From assembly GCA_018711185.1 (NCBI GenBank), contig DVIQ01000022.1, positions 1 to 64,000 on the forward strand: a stretch of 64,000 bases of DNA, in the 5' to 3' direction. Below are positions 9,118 to 16,252 of this stretch, piece after piece. How positions within the stretch are numbered: position 1 is the first letter of the stretch; the number at the start of each line of letters is the position of its first letter. Made by a program: the position numbers and the translations under genes. The notes beneath the pieces were generated by a model, which worked only from the letters and a program-made list of their open reading frames with translations, did no database searches and was not told where the DNA came from. The stretch is from Candidatus Limivivens intestinipullorum. Lineage in GTDB: Bacteria > Bacillota > Clostridia > Lachnospirales > Lachnospiraceae.

Positions 9118-9164
9118 GGCTCTTTTCCCGGCGGCTTGCCGCCGGGAAGGGAGCCGTTTTTCTT
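9118..9164 (+). terminator. Terminator of the transporter operon
   Basis: A long stem pairs GGCTC...TTCCCGGCGGC with GCCGCCGGGAA...GAGCC around a TTGCC loop, followed by GTTTTTCTT. It separates the transport genes from the enzyme genes. Confidence 0.88.
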
Positions 9165-9221
9165 CCCCGCGGATAAACAACGATCCGGTACGCGTTAAGC
9201 GCCGGCCGGAGCGGAGCAAAG

Positions 9222-9356
9222 GTAACCGTTTGGCCCAGGTCTGCGCACATGCTGCGCAGACCGTAAGAACGTAATTCAGGAATGCGAAAATCCCATCGCC
9301 GAAGGCGATTTCAAATGGATTTTCGCAGTTACGATTCAGCAAGGCTGAATTGTAAC
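9222..9356 (+). mobile_element. GTAAC-type MITE, copy A1 (135 bp)
   Basis: The ends GTAACCGTTTGGCC and GGCTGAATTGTAAC are degenerate inverted repeats. Inside are two hairpins: GGTCTGCGCA/TGCGCAGACC and a longer one around ATCCCATCGCC. The element is flanked on both sides by GAGCAAAG (9214-9221 and 9357-9364), an exact 8-bp target duplication. It encodes nothing. It fills much of the 310-bp gap between the transporter terminator and the GH2 gene. Confidence 0.9.
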
Positions 9357-9414
9357 GAGCAAAGAGCCGCGGGAGAACCGCTGATGGAAAGGCAAAGGAA
9401 AAAGGGGCAGAAAA

Positions 9415-12400
9415 ATGGCAGAACAGGATTTTTTTAAAGAGATTGCGATGACAAAACACCCAAGCCGGACCGCGGACCGGGAGATTGCCCCGGCGCCGCT
9501 GCCGGATACCATATTTCAGGCGGGGGAAGAGGCGGCGCCGGAGCTTTTTGCGGATACGGAGGCTTCCTTTGAGGATCGGAGAGAATGGTTTTTCGCGGAA
9601 CTGGACCAGATGCGGGAGAGATTCCGGCCGTTTATGAGAGACTTGCTTCCGGATCTTCCGGAAACCGTGAAAACGTATCCTCTGGAAGACTTCGCGTTCC
9701 GCTACCTTGACAGACACGAGAGGGAAATCTTTTCCGGAAGCCGCAAGAGCGGCTGGGAAGAAGTAAAGATTCCGGACTACCGGGGACCGGCAGGGGAAAA
9801 CGGAAAGTGGAGAGGATGCTACCGCTGCGGTTTTTTTTCGCCGGAGGAGGGCCGGGAGCTGCGCGCGAAGGGACGCCGCGCCGTTCTCGCTTTTCAGTGC
9901 GTGGACTATATCGCCCGGATCTATGTGAACGGGTGCTATGTGGGAAGTCACGAAGGGTTTTTTGCGCCTTTTTCTTTTGACATTACGGATTTCCTGGAAA
10001 AGGAAAACGAACTTTTGGTGATCTGTGAGAACGATATTCCGATTCTGGGCGTGGGCCCGGTTCTGGACGGCGACAAGATTTACGCGGCCACGGGTCCGGG
10101 ATATGACGACCCGGAGGAGGGATGGCATCACTGCCCGGCCGGAGCGGGGATTTTCGGAAAGGCGGCGCTGGAAATCCGGCCAAGCCTTTTTGTGGAGGAT
10201 CTTTTTGTGCGGCCTCTTGTCTCCGAAAACGGCGTGGAAGTCCGGATTGGCGTCAGGAATTATACGGATCAGGTAGTGGAAAACTTCATACTGGAAACGG
10301 CGCTGTTTCCGAAAAATTTCGCGGGAGAGGAAGCCGGCTGTCTGCGGGCGGAGGCAGCCTGCGCGGGACCGGGAAAAAATGAGTACCGGTACTTTATTCC
10401 CATGAAGGATATGCGTCTGTGGGACACGGAAACGCCCTGGCTGTACGGCGCTTTGACGGAACTGAAACAGGGTGAGGGAACCGTAAGCGCCAGGCGTCAG
10501 ACATTTGGCCTGAAAACCTTCGTCAGCGACGAGACAACCGAGCCCAAAGGGAAATTTTTCCTGAACGGAAAGCCGGCGGTTCTGCGGGGGGCCAATGAGA
10601 TGGGGCACCTTCAGCAGTGCGTCATGCGGGGAGATATGGATCAGCTTGTGGATGACATTCTGATTGCCAAGCTGTGCCATATGAATTATTACCGGGTGAC
10701 CCAGCGGCCGGTTCAGGAAGAAATTTACGATTATTTCGATATGCTGGGAATGATGCATCAGTGCGATCTGCCGCTGTTTGGCTTTCTGCGAAGACCTCAG
10801 TTTTCCGAGGCGGTACGGCAGGTGGGAGAGATGGAGCATCTGGTGCGGCGGCATGTGTCCACGGTGATGGTGACCTTTATCAACGAACCTATGTGTATCC
10901 GGCAGACGGAGGATCCCAATGACAAATATTCCAAACGGTACCGGCTGAAGGGGCACCGCCATCTGCTCCGGGATGAGCTGGAGGCGTTTTTCGCGGCGGC
11001 CAGGAAGGCCGTTTATGTGGAAAATCCGGACCGGGTGGTGAAAAATGTGGAGGGGGACTACGACGGTCCCACGGCAGAGGGAATGCCGGATTTCCACTGC
11101 TACACCATGTGGTATACAAACCACGGGGAGCCCATCGGACGGCTGATGCGGGGCTGGCTTCCGCCGGTGAAAAGCGGCTGGATGATCGGCTGCGGAGAAT
11201 ACGGGGCCGAAGGGCTGGACAACCGGGCGGTGATGGAGAAATATTACCCCAGGGAGTGGCTTGCGGCAGACAGCCGGGGACGCTGGTATCCGGATAAGAT
11301 TGTCCGGGCTCAGACGCCCTCGGTGCAGGGAGACTGGTATCCGGAGCAGCATACTATGGACGACTGGATCCGGGAAAGCCAGATTCACCAGGCCAGGGCC
11401 ACAAAGCTTATGACGGACGCTTTCCGCAGAAGAGGGGACATCATGAACCAGACGGCAATCCATCTGCTGATTGACGCCTGGCCCTCCGGCTGGATGAAAA
11501 CGCTCCTGGACTGCGACCGACAGCCGAAACGGGCGTACTTCGCGTACCGGGACGCTCTGGAACCGCTGCGGGTAAATCTGTATACAGGGATGTCCTGTGT
11601 GTACGAGGGGGATACCGTGCCGGTGGAAGCCTGGCTGCTGAACGATACCGGGGATACGCGCAGGGTCGCCGTTCACGCGGCTGTTTTTCGGGAGAACGGG
11701 ACGCTGATCGGCGCGTGGAGCCATGAGGCGGAAATGCCGGCGGCCGGCGCGGTGTGCGCGGGTATGATTCCGGCCCGGATGCCGACCCGGACCGGCGTGT
11801 GTACGTCCGCGGGAGAGGACAGCGGCGCGGGTGAGCTGACCGGAGAAGGCGGCGCGCGCGCGTCAGCCGCCGGCATTTCGCTTGCGGCGGAAGCCGGACC
11901 GGAAAAGATTCGGATTACCGCGTCGATTGTGGAGAACGGTGTGGTGCTCAATCGGGAAAGCCTGTATCTGACGGTTTATCCGCGGAGCGCGAAAAAACTC
12001 CTGGCGCGGGCAGAAGGGGCCCTGGCGCGGGAGGTTCTCCGGGAGCTCGCGCAAAGGAGCGCGGCGAAGAAGGAAGACGAACGGCCGGACTGCCTGGTAT
12101 CCAGCGATCTGTCGGCGGAGGCTTTGGAACGGCTTGAGAAGCACGTGCGGGAGGGCGGTACGGGGATGCTGCTTTTGCAGGAGCCCGGAACGGAAATCAC
12201 GGTGGGCGGTCACCGGGTTTTCGCGAAACCGCATACCGAATTGTTTTTCGCGGACGCGGGAGAGGAATGGAAGCAGTACCCGGTGTCCATGCTTTACAAC
12301 GCGAAAAAAGGGTACATTGATTCCACCCTTGGGTGTATACTGGAAACAGATATGCCGGGAGAGGAGATTCTGTTTACGTACGGAAAGAAGCTGCCGGACA

Positions 12401-12567
12401 GCGGGGCAAAGGCCCATCTGCCGGTGGTGAAAAGATGCCGTCTTGGAAAGGGGAGCCTTGTGCTCAGCGCCCTGTCTCTGGACGGGAGAGTGGGAGCCAA
12501 CGCAGGGCTGGACGCGCTGCTTTCGCGGCTGATGGAGGAGCGCGGGGAGCAGAGCCAGACGGCGTAA
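9415..12567 (+). CDS. Glycoside hydrolase family 2-like enzyme
   Basis: A 1050-residue protein. A jelly-roll domain with the usual GH2 pattern (VDYIARIYVNGCYVGSHEGFFAPFSFDITDFL, about 160-200) is followed by an Ig-like domain (about 255-375) and a TIM barrel (about 385-700). In the barrel FINEP gives a candidate acid/base Glu491, and CGEYGAEGL gives a candidate nucleophile Glu595, matching the TEYG position of beta-glucuronidases. Extra beta-sandwich segments fill the last 350 residues. There is no signal peptide. GH2 covers beta-galactosidase, beta-glucuronidase, beta-mannosidase and alpha-L-arabinofuranosidase, and I cannot choose among them. The gene starts a run of six closely spaced enzymes. 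An in-frame ATG at 9448 is a less likely start. Confidence 0.85.
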   Translation: MAEQDFFKEIAMTKHPSRTADREIAPAPLPDTIFQAGEEAAPELFADTEASFEDRREWFFAELDQMRERFRPFMRDLLPDLPETVKTYPLEDFAFRYLDRHEREIFSGSRKSGWEEVKIPDYRGPAGENGKWRGCYRCGFFSPEEGRELRAKGRRAVLAFQCVDYIARIYVNGCYVGSHEGFFAPFSFDITDFLEKENELLVICENDIPILGVGPVLDGDKIYAATGPGYDDPEEGWHHCPAGAGIFGKAALEIRPSLFVEDLFVRPLVSENGVEVRIGVRNYTDQVVENFILETALFPKNFAGEEAGCLRAEAACAGPGKNEYRYFIPMKDMRLWDTETPWLYGALTELKQGEGTVSARRQTFGLKTFVSDETTEPKGKFFLNGKPAVLRGANEMGHLQQCVMRGDMDQLVDDILIAKLCHMNYYRVTQRPVQEEIYDYFDMLGMMHQCDLPLFGFLRRPQFSEAVRQVGEMEHLVRRHVSTVMVTFINEPMCIRQTEDPNDKYSKRYRLKGHRHLLRDELEAFFAAARKAVYVENPDRVVKNVEGDYDGPTAEGMPDFHCYTMWYTNHGEPIGRLMRGWLPPVKSGWMIGCGEYGAEGLDNRAVMEKYYPREWLAADSRGRWYPDKIVRAQTPSVQGDWYPEQHTMDDWIRESQIHQARATKLMTDAFRRRGDIMNQTAIHLLIDAWPSGWMKTLLDCDRQPKRAYFAYRDALEPLRVNLYTGMSCVYEGDTVPVEAWLLNDTGDTRRVAVHAAVFRENGTLIGAWSHEAEMPAAGAVCAGMIPARMPTRTGVCTSAGEDSGAGELTGEGGARASAAGISLAAEAGPEKIRITASIVENGVVLNRESLYLTVYPRSAKKLLARAEGALAREVLRELAQRSAAKKEDERPDCLVSSDLSAEALERLEKHVREGGTGMLLLQEPGTEITVGGHRVFAKPHTELFFADAGEEWKQYPVSMLYNAKKGYIDSTLGCILETDMPGEEILFTYGKKLPDSGAKAHLPVVKRCRLGKGSLVLSALSLDGRVGANAGLDALLSRLMEERGEQSQTA

Positions 12568-12653
12568 GGCAGCGGTTCCGCAGGGCGGATCTGCCGCGGC
12601 AAAGGACGCTTCCGGAAGCGGAGCATATGTCAGAAAATCGGAGGAAGAAAAGG

Positions 12654-13736
12654 ATGAATCTGGTAGAACGGGAGCTTGAGATGAGAAGACTTCCCCAATT
12701 GATGCTTTTTCAGGACGGAGGGCCTGTGAAAACGGCGGAGGACTGGAAACACCGCAGAGAGGAAATACGCGAGCTTTTATGCCGGGAATGCTTCGGCTTC
12801 CCGCCCAGGCTGTCCTATGAGGTGAGGGGACAGGTGGTGAATACTCAGGAGGACGCGTACGGCGGAAAGGCGGTAAGGCAGACAGTGGAGCTGGAAATAC
12901 GCTCACCTTATTCCCACGCGTCGTTTCCGTTTACCGTGACGCTGCCGAAAGGAGAGGCGCGGCCGCCGCTGTTCCTCTGCCTGGCGTTTACCCCGTCTGA
13001 GGCGGATGGCCTCGGAGAAGAAATCCTGGACGGAGGTTTTGGAATTGCCTCGGTGTATTACCAGGATATGACGGCAGATTATTATGATTCCCATATGAGC
13101 GGTCTGGGGCGCTTCTGCACGCGGAATCAGTTTGACAGCTGGGGGAAGCTGGCCATGTGGGCCTGGGGAGCCTCCAGGATGCTGGACTGGATTCTGGAAC
13201 ACACCTGCGCGGACGCGGACCGGATCGCGGTGATCGGCCATTCCAGGCTTGGGAAAACGGCTCTGCTGGCAGGCGGAATGGATGAGCGGTTTTCCCTGAC
13301 TGTGAGCAATGACTCCGGCGGAGGCGGCGCGGCTTTGTTCCGCCAGAAAACCGGGGAGCATATCTGCGACCTGTACGGGAAAGGCTCCAGGCTCTGGTTC
13401 GCCGGAAATTTTTTCCGCTACTGCGGCAGGGAGGAGGAGCTGCCCTTTGACCAGCATTTTCTGCTGGCTCTGACGGTTCCCAGACATCTTTACATCGCCA
13501 GCGCGTCCAGGGACGACTGGGCGGACCCGGTATCGGAGTTTTTAAGCTGCGCGGCGGTTTCCGAGGTGTACGAGGCTCTGGGTTTTCCGGGACTCGTGTA
13601 TCCGGGAGCGTTTCCAAAGGAGGGCGACTGCTTCCATGAGGGGCGCATCGGTTATCATCTGCGGAAGGGAACCCATTATCTGAGCCGCTGGGACTGGCAG
13701 AAAATTATGGAATACCGGAGAATGCATCAGGTGTAA
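12654..13736 (+). CDS. Glucuronoyl esterase-like protein (CE15 family)
   Basis: The reading frame is open from further upstream, inside the GH2 gene, but the start is set at ATG 12654, which follows GGAGG by 9 bases; ATG 12627 is less well placed. The 360-residue alpha/beta hydrolase has the CE15 nucleophile motif GHSRLGKTA (Ser197), matching the family's GxSRxGK, a following NDSGGGGAALFR loop, and a late GTHYLSRWDW segment that would supply the catalytic His. CE15 enzymes cleave the ester between glucuronic acid and lignin alcohols or other groups. Known CE15 enzymes are mostly secreted; this one shows no signal peptide and probably acts on imported fragments. It lies between GH2 and GH95 with short gaps. 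Confidence 0.82.
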   Translation: MNLVERELEMRRLPQLMLFQDGGPVKTAEDWKHRREEIRELLCRECFGFPPRLSYEVRGQVVNTQEDAYGGKAVRQTVELEIRSPYSHASFPFTVTLPKGEARPPLFLCLAFTPSEADGLGEEILDGGFGIASVYYQDMTADYYDSHMSGLGRFCTRNQFDSWGKLAMWAWGASRMLDWILEHTCADADRIAVIGHSRLGKTALLAGGMDERFSLTVSNDSGGGGAALFRQKTGEHICDLYGKGSRLWFAGNFFRYCGREEELPFDQHFLLALTVPRHLYIASASRDDWADPVSEFLSCAAVSEVYEALGFPGLVYPGAFPKEGDCFHEGRIGYHLRKGTHYLSRWDWQKIMEYRRMHQV

Positions 13737-13759
13737 AGCAGAGGACAACGGAGGAGACT

Positions 13760-16141
13760 ATGAACACAGAAATCATGTATCTGGAAAAGCCGGCGAGGAA
13801 ATGGGATGAGGGATACCCTCTGGGAAACGGCCGTCTGGGAGCGATGGTTATGGGAAAGGTCCGGGAGGAGACGATTTTCCTGAATGAGGAAACCCTCTGC
13901 TTCGGGCCGCCAAGGAGAAGAGAAAACCCGGACGCGAAAGAACATATTCCGGAGATTCGCCGCCTTCTGATGGAAGGGCATGTGGAGCAGGCGGCGTTTC
14001 TGGCAAAGATGGCCCTGACTTCTGCGCCCAAGTACAACAACCCGTATCAGCCTTTGGGGGATCTGCGGCTTTGCTTTTTAAACCACAGCGGTAAGCCGGA
14101 GAACTACCGGAGGAGCCTGGATCTGTCCCGCGCCGTTGCGAAGGTAGAGTACCGGATGAACGGCATCCGGTTTGAACGGGAACATTTTGTGAGCCGGGAG
14201 TACCAGGTCCTGGCGGTGCGGATACGCAGCCTGGGAGCGGCGGCCGTCACCATGAGCGCCAACATCAGCCGAAAGCCTTTTGAGGAATATTCCGGGCTTT
14301 TGGATGAACGCACGGCGGGCATATGGGGAGAAAACGGCGCCGGCGGCATGCGCTACGCGGGCGGCGTCACCATTGACAGTCCCCTGGCAAAAACCATGGG
14401 CGATTTTGTTTACGCGGAAAACGCGGAAGAGCTGGTGGTCTACCTGGCAGGAGGAACGGATTATGAGGACTGCCTGGCGGACAGACGGGATTCTTTTGAG
14501 GGCACGGTGCGCCGACTGACCGAAAACGTTCTGGAACGCCTGGAGAGAGCGAAAAAGGCGGGGTATGATACCATAAAGAAACGCCATACGGAGGATTACC
14601 GGAAGCTTTACGGCGCGTTTGACCTGACGCTGTCACAGACCCGCGACGCGGCGGACAAGGCCACGGACGCGATAATAGAGACAGTACGCCAGGAAGAGCG
14701 AAGAGCGGCGGGCGGCGTAGAGGAGCAGGATGGCGAAGCGGCAGCCGCTGCGCAGGCCGCTCTGACGGAGCAGCTTGTGCGCTATGCCAGGTACCTGATG
14801 ATTTCCTCATCCTGCGGCTGCCTTCTCCCGGCAAATCTTCAGGGACTCTGGAACGGCGCGTACGAGCCGCCCTGGCAGTGCCAGTATACCATTAACATCA
14901 ACACCCAGATGAACTACTGGTTTGTGGAAAAAGCGGGGCTTTCGGACTGCCACCTTCCGCTGTTTTTCCTTCTGAAGCTTTTAAGCAGGGACGGGAAGAT
15001 CACGGCGGAAAAGCTTTACGGCTGCAGGGGATTTGTGGCGCACCACAATACGAACGTCTGGGGCTGCGCGGCGCCGGAAGGAATTTTTGACTCTTCGCCT
15101 TATTGGGTTATGGGCGGCGCCTGGCTCTGCCTGCATCTGTATACCCATTACCGGTATACGAAGGACCGCGCGTTTCTGGAAAACGAGGCCATGCCGCTGA
15201 TGCGGGAGGCGATCCGGTTCTTCGAGGATTATTTATACGCGCTTCCCGACGGCACGCTGGTGACGGGGCCGGTGGTCTCACCGGAGAACACGTACCGCTC
15301 AGGTACAGGGGAGACGGGGGCTCTGTGCATGGGACCCACCATGGACATGTCGATTCTGCGAAATCTCCTGGACGATTACCTGGAGGGAATGGAAGAGCTT
15401 TCCATCCGGGACGAGGCGGATCGCGCGCTTCTGACGGATATGCGGAACCGTCTGGTGCCTCTGAAAATCGGCCGGGACGGGAGAATCCAGGAATGGTATC
15501 AGGAGTTTGAGGAGACAGAGCCGGGACACCGGCACATTTCCCACCTGTTCGGCCTTCATCCCGGTTATGAGATCACAAGGGAAACGCCGGAACTTTTGGA
15601 GGCTGCCAGAAAAACTCTGGAGGCCAGGCTTGCGGGAGGCGGCGGCCATACGGGGTGGAGCCGCGCGTGGCTTGCCTGCTTTTACGCGAGGCTGGGGGAC
15701 GGAAAGGCTTTGGAGACCCACATCCGGCGGCTGCTTTCCGGCTGTATCCAGGATAATCTCCTGGATGTGCATCCTCCTTTCCAGATCGATGGGAACTTCG
15801 GCATCGCCGAAGCCATTCTCGAAGGCCTGGTGTGGAATCACAAAGGAGTGGTCCGCCTGCTTCCGGCTCTGCCGGAAACCATGGCTTCCGGAGCGCTTCG
15901 GGGAATGTGCCTGGAGGGCGGCGTCCGTCTGGATATGAAGTGGGAAGCGGGTCGGGTCACAAAGGCAGTCTTTGCTGCCCGGAGCGCGCAAACGATAACC
16001 GTGTATGTGAACGGGAAAAAAGAAACGCTTAATCTGGAGCCCGGCAGAGCCGCGGCAGTCCGCGCGGCAAAGCGCGGAACAGACGAAAGTTACAGTTCAG
16101 CCCAGGTCTGCGCACATGCCGCGCAGACCGTAAGAACATGA
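13760..16141 (+). CDS. GH95 alpha-L-fucosidase/alpha-L-galactosidase, C-terminus rewritten by a MITE
   Basis: A 793-residue protein, the usual GH95 length without a secretion signal. Family marks are the opening WDEGYPLGNGRLGAMVMG, the TININTQMNYW segment, the acid in VVSPENTY (Glu509) and FQIDGNFGIAEAILEG. The last 17 residues (from about SYSSAQVCAHAAQ onward) are encoded by a mobile element inserted at 16089; without it the frame would read GTDEIII and stop at a TAA just before the next gene's ribosome binding site. The change lies past the conserved fold, so activity is probably kept. GH95 enzymes remove alpha-1,2-L-fucose or L-galactose, both found in plant xylan, RG-II and host glycans. 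It follows the CE15-like gene by 23 bp. Confidence 0.92.
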   Translation: MNTEIMYLEKPARKWDEGYPLGNGRLGAMVMGKVREETIFLNEETLCFGPPRRRENPDAKEHIPEIRRLLMEGHVEQAAFLAKMALTSAPKYNNPYQPLGDLRLCFLNHSGKPENYRRSLDLSRAVAKVEYRMNGIRFEREHFVSREYQVLAVRIRSLGAAAVTMSANISRKPFEEYSGLLDERTAGIWGENGAGGMRYAGGVTIDSPLAKTMGDFVYAENAEELVVYLAGGTDYEDCLADRRDSFEGTVRRLTENVLERLERAKKAGYDTIKKRHTEDYRKLYGAFDLTLSQTRDAADKATDAIIETVRQEERRAAGGVEEQDGEAAAAAQAALTEQLVRYARYLMISSSCGCLLPANLQGLWNGAYEPPWQCQYTININTQMNYWFVEKAGLSDCHLPLFFLLKLLSRDGKITAEKLYGCRGFVAHHNTNVWGCAAPEGIFDSSPYWVMGGAWLCLHLYTHYRYTKDRAFLENEAMPLMREAIRFFEDYLYALPDGTLVTGPVVSPENTYRSGTGETGALCMGPTMDMSILRNLLDDYLEGMEELSIRDEADRALLTDMRNRLVPLKIGRDGRIQEWYQEFEETEPGHRHISHLFGLHPGYEITRETPELLEAARKTLEARLAGGGGHTGWSRAWLACFYARLGDGKALETHIRRLLSGCIQDNLLDVHPPFQIDGNFGIAEAILEGLVWNHKGVVRLLPALPETMASGALRGMCLEGGVRLDMKWEAGRVTKAVFAARSAQTITVYVNGKKETLNLEPGRAAAVRAAKRGTDESYSSAQVCAHAAQTVRT

Positions 16142-16223
16142 TTCAGGGGTGCGAAAATCCCATCGCCGAAGGCGATTTCGAATGGATTTTTGCAGTTACG
16201 GTTCAGCAAGGCTGAACCGTAAC
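16089..16223 (+). mobile_element. GTAAC-type MITE, copy A2 (135 bp), inserted in the end of the GH95 gene
   Basis: Ends are GTTACAGTTCAGCC and GGCTGAACCGTAAC. Exact 8-bp duplications AGACGAAA lie at 16081-16088 and 16224-16231. The first 50 bases are translated as the new tail of the GH95 protein. Confidence 0.95.
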
Positions 16224-16252
16224 AGACGAAATTATAATATAAGGAGTCATAG

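Noticed and set aside
9079-11724. An 881-codon open frame on the minus strand
   Set aside because: It is opposite the GH2 gene, has no recognisable domain and a composition full of His/Arg/Pro. It results from codon bias of the real gene.
12333-12653. A 107-codon N-terminal extension of the CE15-like protein
   Set aside because: It overlaps the GH2 gene in another frame and reads as low-quality Gly/Arg-rich sequence; the ribosome binding site supports ATG 12654.
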